Origin: Bradyrhizobium sp. CCGB12
Lineage (GTDB): Bacteria > Pseudomonadota > Alphaproteobacteria > Rhizobiales > Xanthobacteraceae
DNA: 64,000 bases
Assembly: GCF_024199845.1 (NCBI RefSeq)
Contig: NZ_JANADO010000001.1
Location: 8,792,001-8,856,000 of the forward strand
Reading direction: 5' to 3'
Below are positions 1 to 8,673 of the stretch, piece by piece. Under the pieces are notes generated by a model, which worked only from the letters and a program-made list of their open reading frames with translations, did no database searches and was not told the origin of the DNA. The position numbers and the translations under genes are program-made. Every line of letters starts with the position of its first letter. Position 1 is the first letter of the stretch.

Positions 1-64
1 GGTGCGCCATCGGGTGCCAGATCGGCTTGGCGTTGTTCTCGAGCAAAAAATTCTTGTCGCGCAT
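1..64 (-). CDS. Class III aminotransferase, N-terminal fragment (cut by window edge)
   Basis: Only the first 21 codons lie in the window, starting at the ATG at 64-62. They read MRDKNFLLENNAKPIWHPMA. The 'WHPM' segment shortly after the start is typical of PLP-dependent class III (omega) aminotransferases of the aspartate aminotransferase family. The gene lies just downstream of, and on the same strand as, the HAD hydrolase and Tm-1-like genes, so the three probably form one transcript. The family call rests on this short stretch alone and the rest of the protein is outside the window. Confidence 0.6.
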   Translation of the reverse strand, partial: MRDKNFLLENNAKPIWHPMAH

Positions 65-74
65 GGTGGCTCTC

Positions 75-740
75 TCAGTCGAATTCCAGTCCGAAATGAC
101 GTAAGGCCTCGCTGTAGGACGCGGCAGGATTTCTGACGTCGAACAGGACGGTGCGCATATTGCACGCGGCAGCGCCGACAATGTTGCGGCGCTGGTCGTC
201 GACGAACACGCAATCCTCCGCTTCCAGCGCCAGGGTATCCCATACGCTTTGATAGGCGCGCGGATCGGGCTTCAGGATCTTGGTATGGGTGGCGTCGACG
301 ATGGCATCGAAGCACGCCAGAACGGCAAGCCGGGTGCGGAAGTCGGCGCCATAAAACAGGTCGAGCTCGTTGGACAGAATGGCGAGCCTGAATCCGGCAT
401 CACCGACGATCCGGATCGCCTTCTCCGCCTCGGGCCGGATCACGGTGGCAGGATCGGCGCCGCGCGCCCGTTTCACGAAGGTCTCCATGTCGGCCCAGTC
501 TTCGCCGAGCATGCGTCCGACCTCGCGGCTGCGCGTCAGCCAGTAATCGCGCTCGGAAATCTCGCCGCGCTGCATCGAGATCCACAGGGGATCGCTGTCG
601 GGAGCGAACGGTCCGAGCCATTTCAGCGTGCAAGGGTCGAGGCCCAGCGCGCGTTCCGTCATGTCGTGCGTCTCGAACAACGTCTTCGAGATCACACCAC
701 CGAAATCCAGCACAAGCGCCTGTGCGAGTGGCCGGCTCAC
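75..740 (-). CDS. HAD-superfamily hydrolase (HAD-IA type)
   Basis: This 221-residue protein has the HAD motifs in order. Motif I is LVLDFGGVI near residue 10, with the nucleophile Asp and a Gly where many relatives have the second Asp. Motif II is LSN near 120, motif III is the Lys in 'ILKPDP' near 155, and motif IV is 'VFVDDQ' near 178. The helical cap between motifs I and II fits HAD-IA phosphatases and dehalogenase-like enzymes. Its start overlaps the stop of the upstream Tm-1-like gene by 4 bp, so the two are probably translationally coupled. A small phosphorylated metabolite is the likely substrate, but which one cannot be read from the sequence. Confidence 0.85.
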   Translation of the reverse strand: MSRPLAQALVLDFGGVISKTLFETHDMTERALGLDPCTLKWLGPFAPDSDPLWISMQRGEISERDYWLTRSREVGRMLGEDWADMETFVKRARGADPATVIRPEAEKAIRIVGDAGFRLAILSNELDLFYGADFRTRLAVLACFDAIVDATHTKILKPDPRAYQSVWDTLALEAEDCVFVDDQRRNIVGAAACNMRTVLFDVRNPAASYSEALRHFGLEFD

Positions 741-1999
741 GCGGCGACCGTCGTCTTGCCTGCAGGCACGATGCCGGCGTCCACCCAGCGGTCGAAAATC
801 CGCAGGACCGTCTCGTTGAAAGTTTTGCTGTTGATGTGCGCCTTGATCTCATGCAACTCGACCGGGGACGCGACCGCAGAGCGCATCTCGTCCACGAAGG
901 CGGAGAGCCCTTCGGGATCGTGCAGGGCTTCGCCCTCCTGGTCCCATTGCTGGATACCGCCGGACGGCAGCACGAAGGCGACGGGCGCGGCGGCCCCCGA
1001 CAGCTTTTTCGCGATCGCCCGCGCGATCCTGCGGCGGTCGTCCGGTCGCGACGTCGCGGAGGCGAGCAGGCGGTTGTGGGCGTGGAAAGGTCTCTCCGTC
1101 AGCTCCTGCGGCGTCGGCAACCACGCCGGAAAATCGACCATGTCGATCGCGCCGGGCGCTACGATCTGCGGGATGCCGGCTCTGCCGGCGTTCTCCAACC
1201 GGTCGGAACCGGAGTTTACCACCGATCCCGTGAGCAGGTTGGCGACCTCCTGCAGGCTCAGATCGAGCACGGCCGCGAAACCGCGCTGCGCTGCGATCGC
1301 CTCCATCGCGCGGCCGCCCATGCCCGTGGTGTGGAACACGACCACCTCATAGCCGCGCTTCTCAAGCTGCGGCTTGAGTTCGACCATATAGGCGAGGCAG
1401 CTCTTGCCGAGCGACGTGATCGCGACCACCGGCTTGTCGGTGCGCGGTCTGACGGCGCTACGTGCCGCCCCCACGATCGCACCGCAGGCCTGCGACAGCA
1501 CCGCGGTGCAGGTCCCATTGAGGCCGTAGAGGCCTCCTGCCCACAGGATCATCATCAGGTCGGCCGCGACCCGCTCCGGCGGAATCAGATGCGAGAATGC
1601 GACCGTGGAGACGATCAGCTTGGGCATGCCGAGCGGCAGGGCCTGGGCGACATCGAGCGCGAGATCCGTTCCCATCGTTCCGCCGATCGCGATGACAGCA
1701 TCGATCGCGTCGCGCGCGGCGAGATCGCGCGCGAGATTGGCGGCGCCGAGCGCCATCAGCGACATGGCCGAATTCTCGTCGCCGCTCGCGGCTACCGCTT
1801 CTATGGTCGTGTCTGCTGCCGCGGCCACCGCATGCTTGTCGTGTTCGGCCGGGTAGGGTGGATCGCCGAGCACGCTGATATCCATCTTGATAGTGTCGCC
1901 GCCCGCCCTTGCGATGCAATCGCGCATGAACAGCAATTCGTCGGCTTTGGTATCCCCGGTTCCGATCAGGAGGATTCGAGGCTTCTTGGTCTCTTGCAT
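737..1999 (-). CDS. Tm-1-like ATP-binding domain protein (UPF0261 family)
   Basis: This 420-residue protein matches the UPF0261/Tm-1-like family. An N-terminal half opens with 'ILLIGTGDTKADEL' and has a Gly-rich 'VIAIGGTMGTDLAL' segment near residues 103-116. A second half begins around 'VVAITSLGKSC' and contains 'VVVFHTTGMGGRAMEA'. Tomato Tm-1 binds a viral replicase, but bacterial members sit in catabolic operons and have no agreed reaction. Here the gene is first in a minus-strand operon with a HAD hydrolase and an aminotransferase, divergent from an aldehyde dehydrogenase operon across about 220 bp. That gap presumably holds promoters for both directions. Confidence 0.85.
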   Translation of the reverse strand: MQETKKPRILLIGTGDTKADELLFMRDCIARAGGDTIKMDISVLGDPPYPAEHDKHAVAAAADTTIEAVAASGDENSAMSLMALGAANLARDLAARDAIDAVIAIGGTMGTDLALDVAQALPLGMPKLIVSTVAFSHLIPPERVAADLMMILWAGGLYGLNGTCTAVLSQACGAIVGAARSAVRPRTDKPVVAITSLGKSCLAYMVELKPQLEKRGYEVVVFHTTGMGGRAMEAIAAQRGFAAVLDLSLQEVANLLTGSVVNSGSDRLENAGRAGIPQIVAPGAIDMVDFPAWLPTPQELTERPFHAHNRLLASATSRPDDRRRIARAIAKKLSGAAAPVAFVLPSGGIQQWDQEGEALHDPEGLSAFVDEMRSAVASPVELHEIKAHINSKTFNETVLRIFDRWVDAGIVPAGKTTVAA

Positions 2000-2222
2000 C
2001 TGTCAGAGCTCGCCAGTGCGCTTGAAAGTGTCGAACAACGAGAGTCCACCGGTCGGGCTGGATGTCCGACCGTCGAGTTGGGCTAGGCTAAGGCTAGGGG
2101 GACACGAGCGGACACGACATCCACCTATCGGTTGATTGCTGCCAAGGCCTTGAATTGCCGAAGATTGAACCACGCGGGCGCATCAGCCTGCGGTCATTTT
2201 TACGCAGGTTCGAGCCCGTCAG

Positions 2223-3707
2223 ATGCAGCAAGCGCAAATCGATCGGTTGAGGTCGGCCACCGTTCCGGCCCGGCAGCTTTTCATCGGAGGGCGGTCGAAG
2301 GCCGCGAATGGCGAGGCAAGGCTCGATGTCGTGTCGCCGATCGACGGCCGATCATTCACGACGATCGTCGACGGCGACGCGCAGGATATCGACCTTGCGA
2401 TCAAGCAGGCGCGTCAGGCGTTCGACGGTGGAAGTTGGTCGCGGGCGACCCCGACCCACCGCAAGAAGGTCCTGCTGCGGCTGGCCGAACTGATCGAACA
2501 GCATGCGCTGGAGATCGCGGTGCTCGGCGTCCGGGACAACGGAACCGAGATCGCCATGGCGTATAAGGCCGAGCCGCTCTCGGCCGCCGGCACCATCCGC
2601 TATTATGCGGAAGCGATCGACAAGCTCTATGGCGAGATCGCGCCAACAGGACGCGATATCCTTGGTCTCGTCCATCGTGAACCGCTTGGCGTGGTCGGCG
2701 TCATCGTGCCGTGGAATTTCCCGTTGATGATCGGGGCGTGGAAGATCGGCCCGGCGCTCGCGACCGGAAATTCGGTGGTGGTGAAGCCGCCGGAGGCCGC
2801 CTCCCTCACGTTGCTGCGGCTTGCGGAGCTTGCAAGTGAAGCGGGACTGCCCGACGGCGTCCTCAATGTCGTCACCGGCCGCGGTGCGTCGGCCGGCGAG
2901 GCGCTCGCGCTGCATATGGATGTAGATGCGTTGGCCTTCACCGGCTCGGGCGCGGTCGGTCGTAGACTGCTGGAATGCTCGGCGCGATCGAACCTCAAAC
3001 GTGTCCATCTGGAACTCGGCGGCAAATCGCCGAACGTCGTGTTCGCTGACGCGCCCGACATCCGGCAGGCGGCCAAGACATCGGTGAACGGCATCTTCCG
3101 CAATTCCGGCCAGGTCTGCGTCGCCGGCTCGCGCCTACTCGTCCAGTCGTCGGTCTACGATGAATTCATGGAGGCGCTGCTGGGCGCGACGGCGAACTTG
3201 AAGGTCGGCGATCCCCTCGACCTGACCTCGGATATCGGGGCGGTATCGAGTGCTGGCCAACTACACAAGAATCTCGACGCCGTGGTCCGAGCGCAGGAGG
3301 AGGGCGCGACGCGGTTGACCGGCGGCGAGCAGATCCGCGTCGAGAGCGGTGGCAGCTTCATGTCGCCCGCGATCCTGGCCGACGTCACGCCCGGGATGGA
3401 GTTGTGGCGCGAGGAGGTGTTCGGTCCGGTGCTCGCCGTCACGCGTTTCGACGACGATGACGACGCCGTTTCACTTGCGAACGCGACGCCCTATGGCCTC
3501 GCATCCGCTGTCTGGACCGGCAACCTGTCGCGGGCGCATCGCATGGTGCGTGCCATCAATGCCGGCGTCGTGCATGTCAACACCTATGGCGGCGCCGACA
3601 TCACCGTGCCGCTCGGCGGCTTCAAGCAGTCCGGCTTCGGTCGGGACAAATCGTTGCACGCATTCTACGGCTATACCGACCTAAAGACCGCATGGATCGC
3701 GCTATGA
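2223..3707 (+). CDS. Aldehyde dehydrogenase (NAD(P)+-dependent)
   Basis: This 494-residue ALDH has the family landmarks. 'VIVPWNFPL' lies near residue 160, the cofactor-binding 'FTGSGAVGRRL' near 240, the general base Glu in 'HLELGGKSPNVVF' near 263, and the catalytic Cys in 'NSGQVCVAGSR' near 297. 'EEVFGPVLAV' and a C-terminal 'GGFKQSGFGRD' follow. It is the first gene of a plus-strand operon and its stop overlaps the next start (ATGA). Oxidation of an aldehyde made by a neighbouring aminotransferase or short-chain dehydrogenase is the natural reading. The exact substrate is unknown. Confidence 0.93.
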   Translation: MQQAQIDRLRSATVPARQLFIGGRSKAANGEARLDVVSPIDGRSFTTIVDGDAQDIDLAIKQARQAFDGGSWSRATPTHRKKVLLRLAELIEQHALEIAVLGVRDNGTEIAMAYKAEPLSAAGTIRYYAEAIDKLYGEIAPTGRDILGLVHREPLGVVGVIVPWNFPLMIGAWKIGPALATGNSVVVKPPEAASLTLLRLAELASEAGLPDGVLNVVTGRGASAGEALALHMDVDALAFTGSGAVGRRLLECSARSNLKRVHLELGGKSPNVVFADAPDIRQAAKTSVNGIFRNSGQVCVAGSRLLVQSSVYDEFMEALLGATANLKVGDPLDLTSDIGAVSSAGQLHKNLDAVVRAQEEGATRLTGGEQIRVESGGSFMSPAILADVTPGMELWREEVFGPVLAVTRFDDDDDAVSLANATPYGLASAVWTGNLSRAHRMVRAINAGVVHVNTYGGADITVPLGGFKQSGFGRDKSLHAFYGYTDLKTAWIAL

Positions 3708-5092
3708 CCATCGCAGCTGTCGAGCGTACGGGCCTCCTTGGCAAGCTGATCGACGCCGAGCAGGAACGGTTCAAGACGTTGCATCCGCGCTCGGCCGCGG
3801 CCTGGCAGGAGGGCGGGCGAAACTTCCTCTATGGCGGACCGTCGCACTGGATGCGCCGCTGGGCCGGAGGCTTCCCGATCTACGTCGATGAAGCCGACGG
3901 CGCGCATATCCGCGATATCGACGGGCGCGATTACATCGATTTCTGTCTCGGCGACACCGGCGGCATGTGCGGGCACGCGCCGGAAGCGGTGACGGAAGCG
4001 GCGCTCTGCCAGCTCAAGCGCGGTACCACGATGATGCTGCCGACCGAGGACAGTCTCTGGGTCGGCGCCGAACTCTCCCGCCGTTTCGGCCCGAAATACT
4101 GGACGCTGACGACGTCGGCGACCGACGCCAACCGAGCCGCGATCCGCATCGCGCGCATGATCACCGGTCGTCGCAAGGTGCTGGTGTTTTCCGGGTGCTA
4201 CCACGGCGGCGTCGAAGAGGCGCATGTCGAGATCCGCGACGGTCGCGTCGGCATGCGGAACATGATCCACCCGAACGGCGTCGACCATGATGCCGTGACG
4301 CGGGTGATCGAGTTCAACGATGTCGCGGCCTTGGAGGCCGCGCTCGCACACGGCGATGCCGCATGCGTACTGGCCGAGCCTTTGATGACGAACTTCGGCA
4401 TGATTCCGGCCGCGCCGGACTTCCATCGCACGCTGCGGGACCTGACCCGTCGCGCCGGCGTCGTGCTCGTCATCGACGAGACGCACACGTTGTCTTGCGG
4501 ACCTGGCGGCTATACGGCTGAGAACGGGCTCGAGTCCGATATCATCGTTGCCGGCAAGGCGATCGCAGGCGGCATTCCGGCCGGTGTGTTCGGTCTGAGC
4601 AGAGAGACCGCCGAACGGCTCTGGACACTCGTTCCCCACGTCAATCCGCGCGAGCGGCAATCGGCGCATCTCGGTTTCGGTGGCACGCTCGCAGGCAATG
4701 CGCTGACCATCGCGACTATGCGCGCGGTGCTGGAGAAGGTCCTGACGCCGGCGAACTACCAGCGCATGATCGCGACTGCCACGGATCTCGCGGACTCGAT
4801 CCGCGAACTGATCGCGGCAAATCGTCTGCCCTGGCACGTCACCCAGATCGGCGCCCGCGCTGAGATCATGTTCATGCCGCGGCAGCCACGCAGCGGCGCC
4901 GACGTCATCGCCGGTCGACAACCCGATCTCGAAACGCTGCTGCACGCCTTCTACATGAACGAAGGCATCCTGGTGACGCCGTTCCACACCATGCTGCTGA
5001 TGTGCCCAGCGACCTCGGCGCACGACGTGGAGCGCCACACGGCCGTCTTCGTCGAGTTTATCGACCTCCTGCGCAGAGCCGGAGTGATCTAG
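3704..5092 (+). CDS. Class III aminotransferase (aspartate aminotransferase family)
   Basis: A PLP-dependent class III aminotransferase of about 462 residues. Visible motifs are 'YIDFCLGDTGGMCGHAPEAV' at the start of the large domain, 'FSGCYHGG' for phosphate contact, 'VLVIDETHTL' with the PLP-ring Asp, and the Schiff-base Lys in 'IVAGKAIAGGIPAGVFG'. The family includes glutamate-1-semialdehyde mutases and omega-amino-acid transaminases. I chose the ATG at 3704 because it overlaps the dehydrogenase stop by 4 bp, as in coupled genes; an upstream in-frame ATG at 3692 would add four residues. It is the second class III aminotransferase of this locus, beside the one cut by the left edge. Confidence 0.9.
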   Translation: MTIAAVERTGLLGKLIDAEQERFKTLHPRSAAAWQEGGRNFLYGGPSHWMRRWAGGFPIYVDEADGAHIRDIDGRDYIDFCLGDTGGMCGHAPEAVTEAALCQLKRGTTMMLPTEDSLWVGAELSRRFGPKYWTLTTSATDANRAAIRIARMITGRRKVLVFSGCYHGGVEEAHVEIRDGRVGMRNMIHPNGVDHDAVTRVIEFNDVAALEAALAHGDAACVLAEPLMTNFGMIPAAPDFHRTLRDLTRRAGVVLVIDETHTLSCGPGGYTAENGLESDIIVAGKAIAGGIPAGVFGLSRETAERLWTLVPHVNPRERQSAHLGFGGTLAGNALTIATMRAVLEKVLTPANYQRMIATATDLADSIRELIAANRLPWHVTQIGARAEIMFMPRQPRSGADVIAGRQPDLETLLHAFYMNEGILVTPFHTMLLMCPATSAHDVERHTAVFVEFIDLLRRAGVI

Positions 5093-5096
5093 GGCC

Positions 5097-5894
5097 ATGC
5101 CGCAAAAGCCGTTCGATCTCGGCGGGAAGGTCGCCATTGTGACCGGCGGCGGTAGGGGCATCGGTGCTGCGATCGTTACGCGCCTTGCGGGCGCAGGCGC
5201 GGCCGTGGTGATCGCCAACCGCACGCAGGACGTCGCCGAAACGCTGGCACGGGAACTCGCGGCCGACGGGTTGACCGTGCATTGCGTACCGTTCGATCGG
5301 TTCGACCGCAACAGTCTGCGTGTCTTGGTCGACCGTACCGCCGGGCGATATGGCCGGCTCGATATCGTCGTGCACAACGCGGGTGGTTGCCCGTGGTCGT
5401 CGATCGAAGACCTCGACGAGGCTAAACTTGACGAAGCGCTGGCGTTGAACCTCAACGCCAGCTTCTGGTTGGCGCAGGCCGCGATCCCGCATATGCGCGC
5501 AAACGGCTTCGGACGGATCCTGGTGACATCCTCGGTGTCAGCCCGGTTCGCGATGGGCGGTGGCGCGCATTACTCGGCGGCTAAGGCCGGGGTCAACGCG
5601 TTCATACGGGCCGCTGCTTTCGAACTGGCGCGCGACGGCATCACGGTGAATGGTGTGGAAGCCGGCTTCATTGCCAAGCCGGGGCGCGGCACCATGAGCG
5701 CGCCCGAGAACCGTGCCAGCCTCGAACGTTTCATCCCGGTCGGTCGCATGGGTACTGCGGACGACGTCGGTTACGCGATGCTCTATCTGGCATCCGTCGA
5801 GGCGAAATACATCACGGGACAAACCATCGTCGTTGACGGTGGTGCGACGCTCCCCGAGACCGGGTTTGCCGTTGAGCGGCAGTGGGGCCTCTAA
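5097..5894 (+). CDS. Short-chain dehydrogenase/reductase
   Basis: This classical SDR of 265 residues has the Rossmann glycine motif 'TGGGRGIG' near residue 17 and the 'HNAGG' loop near 97. The active-site Ser lies in 'SSVSARF' and the Tyr/Lys pair in 'HYSAAKAGV'. A C-terminal 'TGQTIVVDGG' is standard. The start follows the aminotransferase stop by four bases, and the downstream SDR begins immediately after its stop, so all three are one operon. It probably oxidises a hydroxyl or reduces a ketone of the same unknown substrate. Confidence 0.9.
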   Translation: MPQKPFDLGGKVAIVTGGGRGIGAAIVTRLAGAGAAVVIANRTQDVAETLARELAADGLTVHCVPFDRFDRNSLRVLVDRTAGRYGRLDIVVHNAGGCPWSSIEDLDEAKLDEALALNLNASFWLAQAAIPHMRANGFGRILVTSSVSARFAMGGGAHYSAAKAGVNAFIRAAAFELARDGITVNGVEAGFIAKPGRGTMSAPENRASLERFIPVGRMGTADDVGYAMLYLASVEAKYITGQTIVVDGGATLPETGFAVERQWGL

Positions 5895-6668
5895 ATGGCG
5901 TCGCGGCTCGCGGGCAGAACGACACTCGTCACCGGAGCAGGTACCGGTATCGGCAGAGCGACGGCGCTGTTGTTTGCGAAACACGGTGCGCGCGTCGTGC
6001 TGTTCGGGCTCGGTGGTGATGATCTCGACGCCGCGGCGGCGGAGGCGGGCGGCCACGCTGTCCACGGCGACGTCACGCGAGTGGGTGACATCGCGAAAGC
6101 TATCGAAGTTTGCGGGCCGAGGCTCGACGTCGTGGTCAATGCCGCCGGCCTAATCGTCCCAGATCAGCCGGAGAGCGTATCCGACGATGTCTGGGCGAGG
6201 ACGCTGGACGTCAATCTGACCGGCACGATGCGGATGTGTCGTGCCGCGTTGCCGTTGCTAAAGCAACGCGGCGGCGCGATCGTGAACATCGCATCCGTCG
6301 CCGCGTTCAATGCGAGTCCGGGCAGTGCAAGCTATGCTGCGAGCAAGGCGGCAGTCGTGGCCTATACGCGCTCGCTTGCCTACGCACACGGTGTCGACGG
6401 CATCCGCGCCAACGCGGTCGCGCCCGGCTGGGTTCGGACGCCGATGAGCGCCTACGAGATGGGTCTGCTGGCGCATCAAAATGACACATCCGTGGAGTCC
6501 GAATTCCGGGCCGTCGAACGACGGATTGCGCTGGGACGAATGGCCGAGCCGACCGAGATTGCCGCCTGCTGCCTGTTCTTGGCGGCTGACGAGGCTTCCT
6601 TTGTCACCGGTGCGGTGCTGGTCGCAGATGGGGGCGGTCGCTCGCCGAGCCATAATCGCGCCGTTTAA
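5895..6668 (+). CDS. Short-chain dehydrogenase/reductase, second copy
   Basis: This 257-residue classical SDR has 'TGAGTGIG' near residue 13, 'NAAG' near 79, the Ser in 'NIASVAAF', and Tyr/Lys in 'SYAASKAAV'. It is clearly related to the preceding SDR but not a recent duplicate, since only the family motifs agree. Its ATG follows the previous stop without any spacer, which points to translational coupling. It is the last recognisable gene of the ALDH-aminotransferase-SDR-SDR operon. Beyond it the sequence changes to accessory DNA. Confidence 0.9.
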   Translation: MASRLAGRTTLVTGAGTGIGRATALLFAKHGARVVLFGLGGDDLDAAAAEAGGHAVHGDVTRVGDIAKAIEVCGPRLDVVVNAAGLIVPDQPESVSDDVWARTLDVNLTGTMRMCRAALPLLKQRGGAIVNIASVAAFNASPGSASYAASKAAVVAYTRSLAYAHGVDGIRANAVAPGWVRTPMSAYEMGLLAHQNDTSVESEFRAVERRIALGRMAEPTEIAACCLFLAADEASFVTGAVLVADGGGRSPSHNRAV

Positions 6669-7232
6669 CCGAGCGAATCCGGAGCTCGCTGAACAACCTT
6701 CCGCACTGCTTCGCTTCGGTGTCTAACGGTGGCTGAGCGGTCGTGCGGCGGATCCGTTCATTAGTCGGTGCGACCTGGTCACAAGTCTCCGCCATGATCT
6801 GTCGATGCAACACATTTGCAACACGACGAACCTAAGCCGTTGACATCGTTAAGCCGAAAATGGTTTCCTAAACCGTACGTCGGTGTCTGCGGATCGTAAC
6901 TGTCGACTAGCAACCGTGCCCCTCAAAAAAGCTGCGTTCATGGCCTCGTCGTAAGGGGCCGCTTATGAAAGACTCCCACAAGAAGCCGCGACGACATATC
7001 CTAACGCTCTATCACCACCACGACGCTCGGGGGTGAGAGGGCTGTTCTCCAAAAGCTATGATTTTGTAAGAGATTTTTGCGACCTTAACGGGAATCCCTC
7101 CCTCTCCGCCATAATAAAACGGCTTCGAGAAAGCCCCCTAAAAACAGGTCTCACTGCACGCCGGCGGCGCCGGTGTAGCCCTCGGGTGGAGCCCCTTGGG
7201 TAACCCCAACGTGCCACGGCTGGCGAAAAGTT
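6669..7232. other. Intergenic stretch at the edge of accessory DNA
   Basis: I see no gene in this 564-bp stretch. Its only recognisable content is the 20-nt tRNA-Ser 3' fragment at 7092-7111. It separates the compact catabolic locus on the left from the orphan-gene region on the right. Confidence 0.6.
7092..7111 (+). other. tRNA-Ser 3'-end fragment, likely integration (att) scar
   Basis: Twenty bases ending in CCTCTCCGCCA match the end of the T arm, the acceptor strand and the CCA of an alphaproteobacterial tRNA-Ser as I recall it. The bases immediately 5' do not continue the tRNA: no complete T arm, anticodon arm or 5' acceptor strand is present. Such 3' tRNA fragments are left where integrases of islands or phages use tRNA genes as targets. 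The position fits the switch from the catabolic locus to accessory DNA. The identification is by eye. Confidence 0.5.
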
Positions 7233-7652
7233 TCAACGGAGGAACGCCGCGACCTGCAGCAGAATCTGGGCATGCTGGACGAGCTGCTCAAGGTCATCGG
7301 ACAGGATCGGGAAGGAGCCGAACGGACGCGTGCCGTTCGCCAGCGGAATTCCCAGATCGTGTGCGATGTCGATGAGGCGGGCCTCCAGATACGCCGCAGT
7401 CAGTTTGTTGAAGCGCTCATCGCGAGAGTAGAGAAGATAGACATGGCTGTCGCGAAGACCGGCGGCCTTGCCAATCCGGTCACCAATCTTGCGGTCCTCC
7501 TTGCCATGTCCGGTATACAGTCGCGGCGCATCGATGACGTAGGTGAGATAGCCCGAATGTGCGAACGCCTTCAATCGGTCGAGATCGCCGAAAGGTGCCG
7601 CGCGCACGCCTAGGATCGAGCCGAACGAGTCGATCTGGCGCAAGCCGTCCAT
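7233..7652 (-). CDS. GIY-YIG nuclease-like protein, short
   Basis: This 139-residue protein resembles the front half of GIY-YIG nuclease-family proteins. 'YLTYVIDAPRLYTGHG' near residues 35-50 plays the GIY...YIG part, and 'KLTAAYLEARLIDIAHDLG' near 83-101 resembles the conserved 'YLEARLI' helix of that group. Relatives I know are about twice as long with a C-terminal extra domain, so this one may be truncated. It stands alone beside the tRNA fragment, without an obvious operon partner. Function is unknown and DNA cleavage is only inferred. Confidence 0.5.
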   Translation of the reverse strand: MDGLRQIDSFGSILGVRAAPFGDLDRLKAFAHSGYLTYVIDAPRLYTGHGKEDRKIGDRIGKAAGLRDSHVYLLYSRDERFNKLTAAYLEARLIDIAHDLGIPLANGTRPFGSFPILSDDLEQLVQHAQILLQVAAFLR

Positions 7653-7862
7653 CGTTCATAGATGTGGGAACCTAACTTGGACTCAGACAAACTAGCAACG
7701 AGAGGATGTAGTTCCTGCTCCTTTTGGACCCGTAGCTGTCTCTTTGTCTCTACCCTGATCTTGGCTGCCAAAGGGAGCCGCTTCAATTGACTCTCTGTCG
7801 TCCTCTTGGCCTTTGCCGTTTCGGCAATTTTGGTTGATGGCCCAAAGATGAAGGAACCTTTC

Positions 7863-7890
7863 GTAAAAGAAATTGCCGCCCGGAGGCGGC
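7863..7890 (-). terminator. Rho-independent terminator of the CsbD gene
   Basis: Read on the minus strand, a perfect 6-bp GC stem (GCCGCC/GGCGGC, loop of 4, at 7875-7890) is followed by a T-rich run. It lies about 20 bp downstream of the CsbD stop codon. Confidence 0.6.
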
Positions 7891-7911
7891 TAGTCTTGGT
7901 CTTATATCCTA

Positions 7912-8103
7912 TTATTTTTTGAGAGCGTCAGCGGCGTCCCGGGCCGCATCCTTCACATCTCCCGTGGCGTTGTGGGCAGCTCCCTTGGCTTTATCCAGCT
8001 TGCCTTCGGCCTCCATGTCTTTATCGCCGGTAAGCTTACCGGCCCCCTCTTTGATTGCGCCTTTTGCCTTGTCGGCGGCGCCCTTCACGTGTTCACGGTC
8101 CAT
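7912..8103 (-). CDS. CsbD family stress-response protein
   Basis: This 63-residue hydrophilic protein has repeating Lys/Ala/Gly segments such as 'KGAADKAKGAIKEGAGKLTG' and the CsbD-typical 'EGKLDKAKGAAHNATGDVKD'. CsbD proteins are small, abundant, stress-induced and of unknown biochemical role. I use the ATG at 8103-8101 (MDREHVKG) because family members begin there; a longer open frame exists upstream. A perfect EcfG-type promoter sits about 35 bp upstream and a terminator follows, so this is a single-gene transcript under general stress control. Confidence 0.88.
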   Translation of the reverse strand: MDREHVKGAADKAKGAIKEGAGKLTGDKDMEAEGKLDKAKGAAHNATGDVKDAARDAADALKK

Positions 8104-8137
8104 GATCGTGTACCTTTGCTGTCCGGATGACCAGCCC

Positions 8138-8162
8138 AACGAAGGAGGTGCGCGGTTGTTCC
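8138..8162 (-). promoter_or_regulatory. EcfG-type (general stress sigma factor) promoter
   Basis: On the minus strand GGAAC (8162-8158) and CGTT (8141-8138) are separated by exactly 16 bases. This matches the alphaproteobacterial EcfG consensus GGAAC-N16/17-CGTT. The element lies directly upstream of the CsbD start at 8103. Confidence 0.7.
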
Positions 8163-8436
8163 TCGGAAAATGAGCACCGATCCTGCACACACAGAACTTC
8201 TTGATTTTGGTCGTTGTGCGCGTGCGCGCCGGCGACGCGGCGCGCTGGCGGAGTCATTCCCACGTAAGTTTTATACCGATATCGATACACAAATGGCGGT
8301 GCGCGATATGGCGTATGTCGAATGCGGGAGGCAGTGATCTTCATGGATGGATTGGAACGCCGGGACCTGCAACCAGGTTGGATGGATTGCGCACGTCGCG
8401 GCGGCGCTGACCGGCGCGTCGGATCGGAGGCGGCCC

Positions 8437-8631
8437 ATGAAATTCATCGTGGACGAAGCCGGCGAGATCATCGCCCAAGCAACGGATGACCATACTCTAA
8501 TGGGCGGCCACCACCGCCTCGCAGCGGCGGCAAGCCTCGGCAAAAGACTATTCTGGCGAGATACTGGCGAACCTGTAAGGCTTGATAACTTCTTCAAGCA
8601 TTATGGAAGTTCTCTTCGGCATACGGCCTGA
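8437..8631 (+). CDS. Hypothetical protein, 64 aa
   Basis: A small open frame starts at ATG 8437 (MKFIVDEAG). The protein has a beta-rich start 'MKFIVDEAGEIIAQATDD', a His pair in 'GGHHRLAAA' and ends in 'KHYGSSLRHTA'. I do not recognise a family. The region around it consists of short orphan genes, so a real gene is plausible but unproven. The longer frame from 8347 includes low-quality upstream sequence, so I prefer the internal start. Confidence 0.4.
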   Translation: MKFIVDEAGEIIAQATDDHTLMGGHHRLAAAASLGKRLFWRDTGEPVRLDNFFKHYGSSLRHTA

Positions 8632-8673
8632 GCCGCCGAAGGGAAGACGCGTCACCAAGGTCGGATCACGGCA

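Noticed and set aside
249..2086. Long plus-strand open frames opposite the HAD and Tm-1-like genes
   Set aside because: Their translations are Arg/Ala-rich and without domain features, and they lie antisense to clear protein families; high GC produces such shadows.
3671..5455. 594-codon minus-strand frame opposite the aminotransferase and SDR
   Set aside because: It covers two well-supported genes on the other strand and shows no motifs.
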